Of a DNA stretch of 28,309 nt, positions 1-8,223 are shown one piece after another. A model generated the notes under the pieces. The model had not been told where the DNA came from and ran no database searches. It saw nothing but the letters and a program-made list of their open reading frames with translations. Location of the stretch: assembly GCA_021845645.1 (NCBI GenBank), contig JAJZVM010000044.1, forward strand, positions 1 to 28,309, read 5' to 3'. The position numbers and the translations under genes were made by a program. How positions within the stretch are numbered: the stretch's first letter is position 1; each line of letters opens with the position of its first letter. This stretch comes from Bacillota bacterium. GTDB taxonomy: Bacteria; Bacillota_E; JAJZYS01; JAJYTV01.

Positions 1-394
1 TGCCGCTGCACCCTTCGGAGCACCGCACCATCCCATGAACATCTCACCGCTGCGGGAGTTGTGAAACAACGCACATGTGGACGCAGTGCGACGTTTCAAG
101 CGGACTGGAAAGATCCGCCGATGGCAATGGATGCCATGCCCCACAAGGACCCATTGCAAGCAGGGCGGACCTGCGGTACGGCGACCTCGCAACGGGTCGT
201 CCGGATGCCAGGAACAGACGGCCCACCCATGGACCGGGACGTGCTCGGGGGCTTTGCCGTCGGGGCATTTTCGTTCGGCCGCCGCGGTGGACTACCGGCG
301 TGCGGCCGGTTGGGCTCCGGCCATCTGGCCGCGAACGCATCCCTGGCGGGGTGCGTTTGCAGGAGGTCGACGGGCCGACGCTTGCCCGGGGTAG
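1..394. other. Non-coding left edge, upstream region of a gene off-window
   Basis: I see no convincing gene here. The open frames are long only because the DNA is GC-rich, and none has a ribosome-binding site or protein-like composition. The stretch lies between the terminator hairpin of the 463-1911 unit and a promoter-like block at 36-84 that points left. It is therefore best read as the upstream region of a minus-strand transcription unit whose coding part lies before base 1. Confidence 0.6.
36..84 (-). promoter_or_regulatory. Shared promoter/operator block, copy 1
   Basis: On the minus strand this reads TTCACA (60-65), an 18-nt spacer, then TGTTCA (36-41), so it resembles a -35/-10 pair. 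A near-palindrome TGTGAAACAACGCACA (60-75, written on the plus strand) overlaps the -35 box, and a conserved TGTGGACGC (76-84) lies further upstream. The same arrangement, with identical spacing, recurs at 3017-3065 and 5624-5672. Copies 1 and 2 agree at 23 of 25 positions and copies 1 and 3 at 21 of 25. TGTG-N8-CACA symmetry suggests a dimeric regulator, possibly of the CRP/FNR type, but the regulator is not in the window. The controlled gene lies left of base 1. Confidence 0.6.
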
Positions 395-438
395 AGGAGA
401 AGCGGGAGTCCGGCCGTGGCCGTAATCCCGCTTCTCCT
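395..438 (-). terminator. Hairpin after the 463-1911 gene
   Basis: A 13-bp perfect stem (395-407 with 426-438) has an 18-nt loop and lies 24 bases past the stop codon of the minus-strand gene ending at 463. No U-run follows on the minus strand, so it is either a weak intrinsic terminator or an RNA 3'-end stabiliser. Confidence 0.55.
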
Positions 439-462
439 AGACTGACTCGTGTGACCGGTCCC

Positions 463-1911
463 CTATCGCACCACCTTGATAACCAGGTGGAAGGCGGGCA
501 GGGAGTCGCCGGGGTGATCCTGCGCGTAGGTGAGCTGCGGCATGCCCCACCAGTTGGGGAACGTCTTGGAGCCCATATACGGCGAGGGATAGATGTCGAT
601 GAAGTGGTAGCCAGGAGCGCCTACGGCCGGGATCTGGATGTGGACGTCGCCGTGGCTGTTGAAGCCGCAGGCGTAGCCCATGAACGCGTTGTCGTAGTTC
701 ACGGCGTAGATGTTGTCGAAGTCGGTCCAGCCGACACCGGTCAGGTGGACGGTCATCAGGCTGCCTTGCTTGGCCGGGTTCGGCGACACGCTGATGAACT
801 GGGGCAGGATGCGGTACTGCGCCGATCCGAGAACGCTCTGGCTCTGGTCCACGAGGTCGATCTCGTGCGGCGGACCGCCGAGGTCGTTCGGCACGTTGCC
901 GACCCATGTGAAGACGCCGCTCGCGTCGGTGGTGACGGTCGCCAGAGGGATCTGAGCCGTCTGGTACATCGACGCCGTGACACGGTTGCCCGACTCGGTA
1001 TTCCACACGACCTGCAGGGTCTCATTGGCCGGGAGGCCATAACCATGCAGGGTGATGGTGCTGCCGACGACTCCGGAGGTCGGGGTGACCGTCAGGTTGG
1101 TACCTGCCGGCAGCACGACCTTGGGCTCCGGGTCATTGATGGTCTTCGGCGTTGCCGCCGTGACCTTGACGTTCCAGTAGTAGCGCGGGTTCAGCGGGTA
1201 GGGGCTCTCCTCCTGGTTGAGATAGGGGCCCCAGACGCCTGCGCCGCGCAGGGAAATCTGATGGTTGCCGACGCCCTCGGCGCGCACCTCGAAGTTCGCG
1301 GTGCCGTTCGTGCTCACCGCCGAGATGAACCCCATGTACTGGTCGTCGTAGAGGACGCCGTAATCGGAGGTGTAGGGGGTGTAGGCAAGCCCGAGCACCT
1401 GGATGTGGAAGAAGCCGCCCTGCGGCTCCGTGGTTTGGGCGATGGTAGCGGACGGCCACTCGGCCACACTGCCGACTGCCTCCACCGTCCCGTTGGCGTC
1501 CGTCAGCTGGAAGTTGTGCGTTCCGCCGAAACCGGCTGGCACCGGGAACGAGCCCGATGCCGTGCCGGTCGCGGACGTCTGCACGGTGCCGATCTGCTTG
1601 CTGCCGAAGGCGTAGCTCGCCGGCGCCTCGGTACTCGTACCGAGAGCATCGCCGTTCACTACCCAGTGACCGCTGACGCTCTGCCAGTCCAGGTCGAGCG
1701 TTGCGTTCGGTGTGAGGCCCGTTGCCGTCCACTGGATCTTGTCGCCCGGGTAGACGTTCGGGGTGAGCACGTTGATCTGCCCACTGGGAGCAGAAGTGCT
1801 TGCGCCAGAGCCGTCCGCGAATGCGGGCACGCTGAAGCCGGCTACCGTTACGCCTGCAAGGGCGACCAGGGCCAGGGTCCGCAGGCAGTTCCGAACTAAC
1901 GCCCGTGACAT
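463..1911 (-). CDS. Exported protein with two tandem copies of a beta-rich module
   Basis: This 482-residue protein begins with a Sec signal peptide (basic residues to 11, hydrophobic 12-29, AFA-type cleavage near 32). The mature part is an internal duplication, with residues about 47-229 aligning with about 272-448. In each copy an IPT/TIG- or Ig-like stretch (TPNVYPGDKIQW and TPTSGVVGSTITLHG) leads into an aromatic second part (YGVLYDDQYMGF and YAVNYDNAFMGY). There is no C-terminal anchor, sorting signal or obvious enzyme motif. The ATG lies one base after the stop of the upstream exported-protein gene, so the two are surely cotranscribed. I do not recognise the family. A cell-surface or extracellular binding or structural role is inferred from architecture only. 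Confidence 0.85.
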   Translation of the reverse strand: MSRALVRNCLRTLALVALAGVTVAGFSVPAFADGSGASTSAPSGQINVLTPNVYPGDKIQWTATGLTPNATLDLDWQSVSGHWVVNGDALGTSTEAPASYAFGSKQIGTVQTSATGTASGSFPVPAGFGGTHNFQLTDANGTVEAVGSVAEWPSATIAQTTEPQGGFFHIQVLGLAYTPYTSDYGVLYDDQYMGFISAVSTNGTANFEVRAEGVGNHQISLRGAGVWGPYLNQEESPYPLNPRYYWNVKVTAATPKTINDPEPKVVLPAGTNLTVTPTSGVVGSTITLHGYGLPANETLQVVWNTESGNRVTASMYQTAQIPLATVTTDASGVFTWVGNVPNDLGGPPHEIDLVDQSQSVLGSAQYRILPQFISVSPNPAKQGSLMTVHLTGVGWTDFDNIYAVNYDNAFMGYACGFNSHGDVHIQIPAVGAPGYHFIDIYPSPYMGSKTFPNWWGMPQLTYAQDHPGDSLPAFHLVIKVVR

Positions 1912-1912
1912 G

Positions 1913-2710
1913 TTACTGTACCGAGAAGCCGAGGGTAGTGCCGGTTCCGGTGTTCGCCGGCGTGACGTGGTCGGCCGCGTTCACGACGACGACGTAAAGA
2001 CCAGCCTTGAGGCCGGCGGTCGGGATGCTGGCGACCCAGGTCTTGAGGGATGCGTTGTAACGCATCGAGACCGTCTTGCTGACGATCTGGACGCCCTTAG
2101 CGTTGACGTTGCCTTCCAGGCCGATCGAGGCCGTGACCTTGGCCGAGGTCAGGTAGGCGAAACCGGAGTCGGTCGGGTAGGTGATCTTGGCGTAGACGGG
2201 GATCGACTTGACGTTCTTGGCGAACGACGTGACGGCCGTCTTGGCCGAGCCCACCTGTGGGGCAACGGCGTAGGTCGCCGGGACGATCATCAGCTCGGAC
2301 GGGGCCACCATGAATTGCGGCTGATAGCTGGCGGTCTCGCTGCCGTCCGTCGCTGTCACGGTGTATTGGATGGTGCCGGTCGGCTGGTTGAACGGGACGT
2401 TCCACGCCGCCGTGAAGAAATGGTCGTGCGTGTTGTAGGGGGCCTTGAAGGTCTGGCCACCCTTGACCTGCACCGTCACGGTAGCGTTCTTGTCCTGCTG
2501 GCCGTTCTGCAGCACGTTGATGCGCCAGACCAGGATGTCGATGCCGCGGTGGAAGACGTTGGTCTGGACGCAGCCCTGGTTCGTCACGGTGTCGGCGTAG
2601 ACGGTGAGGCTGCCGCTGGAGGCGGCAAAGGCGGGGGACGCTGTCGCGACCACCATGGTCGCTGCGGCTGCGAGACCTGCGAGGATCCCGATACTCCTGT
2701 GGAACTTCAT
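1913..2710 (-). CDS. Exported beta-rich protein, first gene of a two-gene unit
   Basis: This is a 265-residue protein with a clear signal peptide (KFHRS, then a hydrophobic core to about 24, cleavage after SPAFA near 29). The start is the ATG at 2708-2710, because AAGGAGG precedes it at the right distance; the frame stays open upstream but without support. The mature protein has alternating beta-type sequence, two regularly spaced domains and an aromatic/His patch (HDHFFTAAW). There are no membrane spans or enzyme motifs. It ends one base before the 463-1911 gene. The promoter block at 3017-3065 lies about 300 nt upstream, which leaves a long 5' leader. Family unknown. It may partner with the duplicated-module protein at the cell surface. 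Confidence 0.85.
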   Translation of the reverse strand: MKFHRSIGILAGLAAAATMVVATASPAFAASSGSLTVYADTVTNQGCVQTNVFHRGIDILVWRINVLQNGQQDKNATVTVQVKGGQTFKAPYNTHDHFFTAAWNVPFNQPTGTIQYTVTATDGSETASYQPQFMVAPSELMIVPATYAVAPQVGSAKTAVTSFAKNVKSIPVYAKITYPTDSGFAYLTSAKVTASIGLEGNVNAKGVQIVSKTVSMRYNASLKTWVASIPTAGLKAGLYVVVVNAADHVTPANTGTGTTLGFSVQ

Positions 2711-3016
2711 CTTGTTTCCTCCTTGGATCTCTGACGATTGCGCATGGGCGGATGTTCGCTGTGCTGCCTCGCGCAGGAGGCGTCTGCGGGGTTCCTCTCC
2801 GGACTTAGGGACGGCCCAGAGGGCTCGTCCGCAGAAGACGGTCACTGAGCTGATCCATCCGGACCGCGGGCGCCGCCGGGCGCAACGGGGGAAGCGCGTC
2901 GCAGCGGTGGCGCCGGTCGCGTCCCGCATCTCCACCTCCCTCCTCCTCGCCAGGGAGGCGATGCGGGTCGGCTCGTTCTGTGGTAGCAGTGCGCCCCATA
3001 CCGAGGCATCCGTCCT
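2711..3016. other. Long 5' leader, no gene
   Basis: About 300 bases separate the start codon of the 1913-2710 gene from its presumed promoter. No ORF here has a ribosome-binding site or protein-like composition. If the promoter call is right, the transcript has an untranslated leader of roughly 300 nt. I did not find a recognisable riboswitch class in it. Confidence 0.5.
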
Positions 3017-3065
3017 ACAACATCACACGACAGGCCACTATGTGAAACAATGCACTTGTGGACGC
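3017..3065 (-). promoter_or_regulatory. Shared promoter/operator block, copy 2
   Basis: The minus strand reads TTCACA (3041-3046), 18 nt, TGTTGT (3017-3022). The overlapping plus-strand sequence TGTGAAACAATGCACT and the upstream TGTGGACGC (3057-3065) match copy 1 almost exactly. It points toward the 1913-2710/463-1911 unit. Confidence 0.65.
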
Positions 3066-3456
3066 TGCTTGTGATCACAGTCCTCTTTCTCGAATGGACT
3101 AGTCCGGCAAGCTGGCAGCGCTTCGCGGGATGCGCCGGTTGGATGCAGCGCGCGCATAGGGACGGCTGACCTGGCAGGTTTGCGTGCCCGGATTCGCACA
3201 GGCGGCCCTGACCCATCGGCGACATCTTTGCCGCATGATCCGCCACTGTGCCCATGGGGCAGAAGTCTTGAAGCCGAAAGGGCCGTGCCATGCGCCTCGG
3301 CACTATCCTCCGCGGTGGTAGGAAGAAGGAGGGAGTGCCCAGGTGGCCTTCGGCTCGAAGCCCTATGCCGCATGAAGTGCACCGGCTGGTGCGACGGAAT
3401 GCGGCACACCGGTAATGGGCCCGTTCGGTCGCTCGGGTCATGCCCAGTGCAACAAG
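3066..3456. other. Intergenic DNA upstream of promoter copy 2
   Basis: Nearly 400 bases lie between the terminator of the 3513-3911 gene and the promoter block. I see no supportable gene. Upstream regulatory sequence is the most likely content. Confidence 0.45.
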
Positions 3457-3490
3457 GAGCGCACCCCCTGCGCTCGCAGGGGGTGCGCTC
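3457..3490 (-). terminator. Strong 16-bp hairpin after the 3513-3911 gene
   Basis: Positions 3457-3472 pair perfectly with 3475-3490 around a two-base loop, giving a very stable GC-rich stem 22 bases past the stop codon of the minus-strand gene. Only a broken T-run (CTTGTTG) follows on the minus strand. Confidence 0.75.
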
Positions 3491-3512
3491 TTGGGCCCCG
3501 GGACCTGTCGCA

Positions 3513-3911
3513 TCAGCCGGATGCGCCGGAACTCGTGTGCACGCTCGGCTTCACGGAGCCGCGCACCAGCATGTAACCCCGACGCAGGTGGTATCCCTTC
3601 GGGAGGGCGCACATCTGCGCGGCGGTGTAGCCGGCATTGGCCGGTCCGATCTCGACGAGCTTGCAGCCCTTGGGCAGCCACTTCGCCGTGATCCGCGACC
3701 CTGCCGCGGGTTTCGCACCGGCGAAGAGGTGGGCCGCGCCGCGACTCGAGGCAAGGCGATGGATGGCGGGGGTAGCCTGATGGGTATCGACCGGACCCGG
3801 TTGCGCGCTGTGGACGGCTGGAGCGGCCGCCGAGGCGAGGCTTGGCGCCAAAGCCGCCAGCGGCAGTGACGCGGTGGCCGTGATGAGCGCGAGGGCGTGC
3901 GTACGTTTCAT
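3513..3911 (-). CDS. Small exported protein of unknown function
   Basis: The start is the ATG at 3909-3911 with AAGGAGG upstream, although the same frame is open back to 4910. The 132-residue product has a signal peptide (MKRTHALALI, hydrophobic to about 30, cleavage near ASAAA). A low-complexity linker follows, then a compact C-terminal part of about 60 residues with the only two cysteines, spaced 19 apart (KLPKGCKL-like start and AQMCALPKGYHLRRGY). A disulphide is plausible. It follows the large membrane protein at 3986-5362 by 74 bases and is probably cotranscribed with it. I know no homologue family. It could be an exported partner of that membrane protein. Confidence 0.75.
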   Translation of the reverse strand: MKRTHALALITATASLPLAALAPSLASAAAPAVHSAQPGPVDTHQATPAIHRLASSRGAAHLFAGAKPAAGSRITAKWLPKGCKLVEIGPANAGYTAAQMCALPKGYHLRRGYMLVRGSVKPSVHTSSGASG

Positions 3912-3985
3912 GGCCCGTTCCTCCTTGGCATCTGGAGTGGTTGTGGCCGCGGATAACTCACGATGGCCTGGACGTGCGTGCGAGG

Positions 3986-5362
3986 TCAGTCCGTCCCGGA
4001 CAGCACCGCCCGCTCGGGGGTTCCCGCTTGGACGCCCTGGGCCATGATGGCGCGCAGGGCCAGCACGACGCCCAGGACGATGCCGGCTAGGCCGACCGTC
4101 GTCACGATGAAGGAAACACCATAGAGAGTGGGCGACACGAAGACATAAAGCATGCCGCCGATGAAGGCGAGTGCGCTGCCGGCGAGCAGTGTTCCGACCG
4201 ACGTGCGGCGCTGGCGGGCGTCCACCGTGAAGTGCATGACCGCCAGGATGAGCGTCATGACGGCCGGGATCAGGAACAGGGCGAAGTCCTGGTGGAACCA
4301 GCCGTACACGGCGTCGTTCACGCCGCGCGGCGCGGAGCTGAGGCCATGGTTGTAGAGGGTCTCGTGCATGTAGATGTAGTAGCCCGACACCGGCACGGTC
4401 ACGAGGAGCAGGGTGCTGAGCAGGGCGGACCCCCAACGGGTGACCGGGTCGGGGAGCTTCTCGATGCCCAGGCCGACGAGCGCCACGAGGCCGGGAAGCA
4501 TGACGCCGAGTCCAGTGACGAAGTCGTCGCCGCCGATGCCGTTCAAGCCGTGGGCGAAGAGCACGGGGGGCTGGGCCTGGGAGAACCCCGCCACCAGGTA
4601 CACGAGGGTCATCGCGATGGTCCCGATCGCCGTCCACCAGAGCCCGAAGCGCATCAGGCGGTTGCCCCGCGTCTCCATGCTGAAGTAGGCGCAGAACGTC
4701 GCGACCAGCAAGGCGATCACCGCGACCACCATTTCGTGGGCGTGCGCGGAGATGAGATGGGTGAGAAGGCTCTGCCACGTCTCCGCGGCCATCGTGGCGT
4801 ACCCGCCGACGATGGCCGCGGGGTAGTTGCCGAACTCGAGGATCCAGCCTGCGATGTGGCCCATCACCGCGGAGATGAAGCCGCTGAACGCTGCGAGGGC
4901 CGCGAGCCATGTGGCGACGAAGCGCGTTTCCACCGCCCGGAAGAAGAGCGCGAGCGTCAGGCTGATGAGGATCTCGTCGAGGAAGAAGAACGATACGATC
5001 TGCATCCAGAGGAACACCGTGTCCTCGATATCGCGGTCGAAGATGCCCCCCACGCCGCTAAACAGCGCAGCGCCGAGGGTACCCCACAGCACAAGCTTGT
5101 GCATGGTCGGGTTCTTGTGGCCCGCGCCGAAGACGTCCATGGCGATGAGCCCCAGGAGCCCCACCATGCCGATCAGGAGCCCGTGCAGGTACATCGTGTT
5201 CGCGTACGTCGGTGGCGCTCCAGCGTGCTGGTCGATGAAGGGGGTGGAGACGAAGGCGCTGCCGAGCGCGAGTAGCGCCAGCCATATCAGCATGGCGACG
5301 ACCACGCGCTTCTCGGGGGACCAAAGCGTCTCTGCAAGGCTTCGCTGGCTTCCGGTCGACAT
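3986..5362 (-). CDS. Polytopic His-rich membrane protein, heme-copper-oxidase-like in outline
   Basis: The ATG at 5360-5362 follows AGGAGGAG with good spacing. The 458-residue product has about 12 hydrophobic segments, starting near residues 19-40, 57-76, 89-107 and 116-140. Histidines sit at membrane edges: H60 (YLHGLLIG), H169, H202/H207/H209 (THLISAHAHEMVV), H271 (FAHGLNG), H333/H339 and H357 (GWFHQDF). The length, helix count and His placement recall heme-copper oxidase or NO-reductase catalytic subunits. However, the canonical HPEVY, HH and HxH motifs are not visible, so I do not call it an oxidase. A heme- or metal-binding membrane protein is plausible. Its promoter block is shared with the exported-protein unit. 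Confidence 0.8.
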   Translation of the reverse strand: MSTGSQRSLAETLWSPEKRVVVAMLIWLALLALGSAFVSTPFIDQHAGAPPTYANTMYLHGLLIGMVGLLGLIAMDVFGAGHKNPTMHKLVLWGTLGAALFSGVGGIFDRDIEDTVFLWMQIVSFFFLDEILISLTLALFFRAVETRFVATWLAALAAFSGFISAVMGHIAGWILEFGNYPAAIVGGYATMAAETWQSLLTHLISAHAHEMVVAVIALLVATFCAYFSMETRGNRLMRFGLWWTAIGTIAMTLVYLVAGFSQAQPPVLFAHGLNGIGGDDFVTGLGVMLPGLVALVGLGIEKLPDPVTRWGSALLSTLLLVTVPVSGYYIYMHETLYNHGLSSAPRGVNDAVYGWFHQDFALFLIPAVMTLILAVMHFTVDARQRRTSVGTLLAGSALAFIGGMLYVFVSPTLYGVSFIVTTVGLAGIVLGVVLALRAIMAQGVQAGTPERAVLSGTD

Positions 5363-5623
5363 GGAATCTCCTCCTTGAGCGGTGGCGAGGTGGCCGCCCC
5401 TACCTCGCACCTGCCCACTCTGGAATCGATGAGTACGTTCCGTGTCTGTGGCGGGTCTTGCGCCTGACCCGCCGACGCCCGCTGGCGGCTGCGGCGGAGG
5501 CCGGTCCAGGGCGGGATCGCGCCAGGGGACGCGTCCGCGAGGTGCCCAAGTCCTTGTCGGCGGTGGCTCTGGAGTGGCTGGACTCGCTAAAAAGGGCGCC
5601 TCGTCGCGACTGCGCGCGGCCCG
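5363..5623. other. 5' leader of the membrane-protein gene
   Basis: About 260 bases separate the promoter block from the ATG at 5362, similar to the leader of the 1913-2710 unit. I see no gene or known RNA element here. Confidence 0.45.
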
Positions 5624-5672
5624 AATACAGTTTGGGCCAGAGCACTATGTGAACCAACGCACAAAAGGACGC
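5624..5672 (-). promoter_or_regulatory. Shared promoter/operator block, copy 3
   Basis: The minus strand reads TTCACA (5648-5653), 18 nt, TGTATT (5624-5629), the best -10 of the three copies. The plus-strand sequence TGTGAACCAACGCACA (5648-5663) has the TGTG/CACA half-sites, and GGACGC (5667-5672) is conserved beyond it. Copies 2 and 3 also share CACTA next to the half-site. Confidence 0.65.
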
Positions 5673-6027
5673 TGCCTCCGGCCTCATTGCGGCCCGCAAA
5701 AAGGGCTATGCCCGGCGGCAAGGAGCGAAACCGCGCCGGGCGCCCTATCCCCAGGTTGGCGACACGGGCGTTGCCTTTCACCTCATGGCAGGTCCGAAAA
5801 TCATGTCTTCGCGGTCCACCGCCCCTAGCCAAGTGGGGAAGGCGTGCGCGACGCGGCGGCGGGGAATCGCCTGGAAATGCCGTGAGGGCGGTGCCGACAC
5901 GGAGGAATTTAAGGGGACCGGTGCTGCGCCCTGCCGGTCTGCCGGGAGCCAGCGTGAATCGCTTTTGAGGAGGGCCGCTTGCGCCATGCGGCAGGTTCGC
6001 GTAGCCCGCCAACCGCAGCCACGAAAA
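5673..6027. other. Intergenic region with local hairpins
   Basis: No supportable gene lies here. A GC-rich hairpin can form around 5710-5745 (GCCCGGCG with CGCCGGGC). The function is unknown. The region lies between the terminator of the lipoprotein gene and promoter copy 3. Confidence 0.4.
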
Positions 6028-6054
6028 CGCCGCTGCACCTTGGGTGCAGCGGCG
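6028..6054 (-). terminator. Intrinsic terminator of the 10056-6072 gene run
   Basis: A perfect 12-bp stem (6028-6039 with 6043-6054) with a 3-base loop is followed on the minus strand by TTTTCG, 17 bases past the lipoprotein stop codon. Confidence 0.85.
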
Positions 6055-6071
6055 GGATGGTTACCTGGAGA

Positions 6072-6656
6072 TCAGCGATTACCTCCGTATTCTCCCACGA
6101 CCTTCCCCTGCGCGAGCACGAAGTGCGCGACGCCGAGATGCGCGGCGTTCGCGCGCGGCGGTAGGGTGACCACGGCGAGATCCTCGTAGGACTGCGCCGT
6201 GAGCTTCAGGCCGAGTTTGCGCAAGGAGGCGCCCGAGACGCGACCGAGATGCGCACCGACGACCTGCAGTTTGACGCGGCCCAGGGTGCTCCTGCCGACG
6301 ATCGACAGAGCGGAGGCAGGTAGGTGCAACTGATTCGCGTGCGCTGCTGCGGCCGCCAGATCAGGGTAGACGCGCAGCACCTCGGCGCCCTTCGGACCGG
6401 CAACCACCCAGACGGGCTGCTTCGTGCCCTTGCGCTCCAGGGTGAACACGTAGGCGGGCGAACCGACGCCGCCCCGCTTGGGTAGGTAGGCGAGGATGCC
6501 GGTCGTCGAGATCGGATAGCTCAGCACTTTGGTGGCTCCTGAGATGGCGCCCATGGCACTTTGTTCGGCGGCGCTCGGCCCATTCGGGCTGCTGCCGCAG
6601 CCGGCGATCAACAGCGTCGCGGCCAGTCCGAGGACTGCGGTACGGAACTGACGCAA
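6072..6656 (-). CDS. Lipoprotein of unknown function
   Basis: The start is TTG at 6654-6656, supported by AAGGAGG seven bases upstream. The 194-residue product has a lipoprotein signal peptide: MRQFRT, a hydrophobic core, and the lipobox LIAGC with Cys at residue 20, followed by GSSPNGPS. It should be lipid-anchored on the outer face of the membrane. The mature part has alternating beta and alpha character, with no enzyme motif I can name. It is the last gene of a minus-strand run, 28 bases after the glycosyltransferase stop codon, and is followed by a clean terminator. An envelope-related role fits the neighbours but is inference. Confidence 0.85.
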   Translation of the reverse strand: MRQFRTAVLGLAATLLIAGCGSSPNGPSAAEQSAMGAISGATKVLSYPISTTGILAYLPKRGGVGSPAYVFTLERKGTKQPVWVVAGPKGAEVLRVYPDLAAAAAHANQLHLPASALSIVGRSTLGRVKLQVVGAHLGRVSGASLRKLGLKLTAQSYEDLAVVTLPPRANAAHLGVAHFVLAQGKVVGEYGGNR

Positions 6657-6684
6657 AGAGGGTCCTCCTTGTGAGGGTGCTCAC

Positions 6685-8223
6685 CTATCTCTTCGCGCCG
6701 GCCGTGGATGATCCCTCCGACCCCGAGTCGCCAAAGCCTTCCTGCGTACGCGTCTCGGCTGGAAGCGCAAGTTCGCTCGCAAGTCCCGCGATGGCTCCCG
6801 CGACACTTTCCGGCAGACCGGCGGCCAGCAGATCGCGGTCACCCCTCAGGCCAAGGGCCCAGACCACCTGCTCCACGGCGTCACGGCGAACCGAGGCCGA
6901 AGACGGCAGCGCAGCCCGCAGATGCGGCCAGGCCTTGGACGCCTCATGCCGGTGGACGTGGCAGAGCGCTTCCAGGAGGTGCAGGTGCTCAGGCAGGCCA
7001 GGCTGCGTTAGCCGCGCCTGCGCGAACGCTTCAAGGGCATCCTGCCACCGCCCCAGGCGGTAGAGGGTAGCGGCCACCTCCAGGGCCCCTGGGGGCGGGG
7101 TCTGCCAAAGCTGCCGCGCGGATCGGCCGACACTGAGTTGTGTTTCGACAAGCGCCTGGACGTGGGTGAGATCGTCCGGCTCGAGGCGAATCGCTTTCCG
7201 TAGCGCCTGAACGGCCTCGTCGGCACGTCCGAGTTCCCCGAGCAGCCGCCCGAGCGTGCGCCAGGCCTGAGCCGCGCCAAGCCTTGGGTCCGCGCCGTCG
7301 TAGGGAGGCGTCTCGGCCGGGCCGAGGCTGATGGCGCGGCGCAGATGCCGCTCGGCTTCCCGGAACAGTCCCGCGCGTACGAACAGCACGCCTGCGAAAT
7401 AATGCAGGTCGGTAAAGCGGGGGAAATGGCGCAGAGCCTCGAGCACGAGACGGCGGGCGTCGTCGTCCCGCCCCGCCTGCGACAAGGCCGAGACCTCAAG
7501 TTTGAAAAGTCTGCTCTGCCAAGGCTCCACGACTCCGGCAAGGTCGCGGGCGCGATGGAGCTCGTCGGCCGCAGCGTCGAAGCTGCCCTGCGCCATGAAT
7601 TCCACGCCGAGGGCGTACGCGGCGAACGGATCGGTCGGCCGTTCCGCCACCTCTTCCTGGGCCAGCTGGAGATTGCGTGCCCTCTTGCCGCGATCGTGCA
7701 CGTACTGCGGCAGGTAGCCGCGATGGATGATGGACAGCGGAGCCTTGGCGATGGGGCCCTGCGGGCGTGTCGCGAGGAGGCTGGGGACCACCTGCTCGTG
7801 GAGCTTGCGCTCGTAGCGGACACCAGGCAGGCGCCTGAAGAGGCGCACGGCGCTGTGGCGTTCCTCCTGGCCGTTGGCGAGAAGGTTGCGGATCGGCACC
7901 ATCGCCGCGATGGCGGTTGTCCGGCGAAGCCAGCGCCGCAGGGTCTCGGGGTCGCCGTCCAGCCGCTCATCCGCGTCCAGCACCAGCACCCAGTTGCCGT
8001 GCGCCGCCGTCAGGGACGTGTTGCGCGCCTTTGCGAAGTCCCCTTCCCACGGAGACTCGATAACCACCGCGCCGAACGATCGCGCCACGTCGCGGGAGCG
8101 GTCGGTCGACCCGGTGTCGGCGATGACGATCTCGTCGACGGCGTCCTTGGCGGAACGGAGGCACTCCGCGAGTTCCGCCTCTTCATCGCGCACGATCATG
8201 CAGAGTGTGAGCAGCAAAGGCAA
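6685..8223 (-). CDS. Family 2 glycosyltransferase with TPR-like repeats
   Basis: The N-terminal 230 residues are a GT-A fold family 2 transferase: LTLCMIVRDEEAELAECL at the start, IADTGSTDRS for nucleotide binding (residues 34-43), and the DAD metal-binding triad in LVLDADERLD (83-85). The rest, to residue 512, is helical with TPR-like pairs (for example GRADEAVQALRKAIRLEPDD). This architecture is common in Firmicutes glycosyltransferases that glycosylate peptides or cell-surface polymers. The acceptor cannot be told. The first possible start is TTG at 8221-8223, since a stop codon lies five codons upstream in frame. There is no ribosome-binding site and a hairpin abuts the TTG. An ATG at codon 9 is an alternative but would trim the conserved first strand. 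Confidence 0.9.
   Translation of the reverse strand: MPLLLTLCMIVRDEEAELAECLRSAKDAVDEIVIADTGSTDRSRDVARSFGAVVIESPWEGDFAKARNTSLTAAHGNWVLVLDADERLDGDPETLRRWLRRTTAIAAMVPIRNLLANGQEERHSAVRLFRRLPGVRYERKLHEQVVPSLLATRPQGPIAKAPLSIIHRGYLPQYVHDRGKRARNLQLAQEEVAERPTDPFAAYALGVEFMAQGSFDAAADELHRARDLAGVVEPWQSRLFKLEVSALSQAGRDDDARRLVLEALRHFPRFTDLHYFAGVLFVRAGLFREAERHLRRAISLGPAETPPYDGADPRLGAAQAWRTLGRLLGELGRADEAVQALRKAIRLEPDDLTHVQALVETQLSVGRSARQLWQTPPPGALEVAATLYRLGRWQDALEAFAQARLTQPGLPEHLHLLEALCHVHRHEASKAWPHLRAALPSSASVRRDAVEQVVWALGLRGDRDLLAAGLPESVAGAIAGLASELALPAETRTQEGFGDSGSEGSSTAGAKR

Noticed and set aside
61..1899. A 612-codon plus-strand open frame across the first 1.9 kb
   Set aside because: It is the antisense shadow of the exported-protein gene. 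It has no ribosome-binding site and its composition is Arg/Val/Gly-rich noise, while the minus strand has a signal peptide and domains.
3912..4910. N-terminal extension of the 3513-3911 frame back to 4910
   Set aside because: The extra part overlaps the membrane-protein gene in another frame and is Arg/His/Pro noise. The internal ATG has a good ribosome-binding site and begins a signal peptide.
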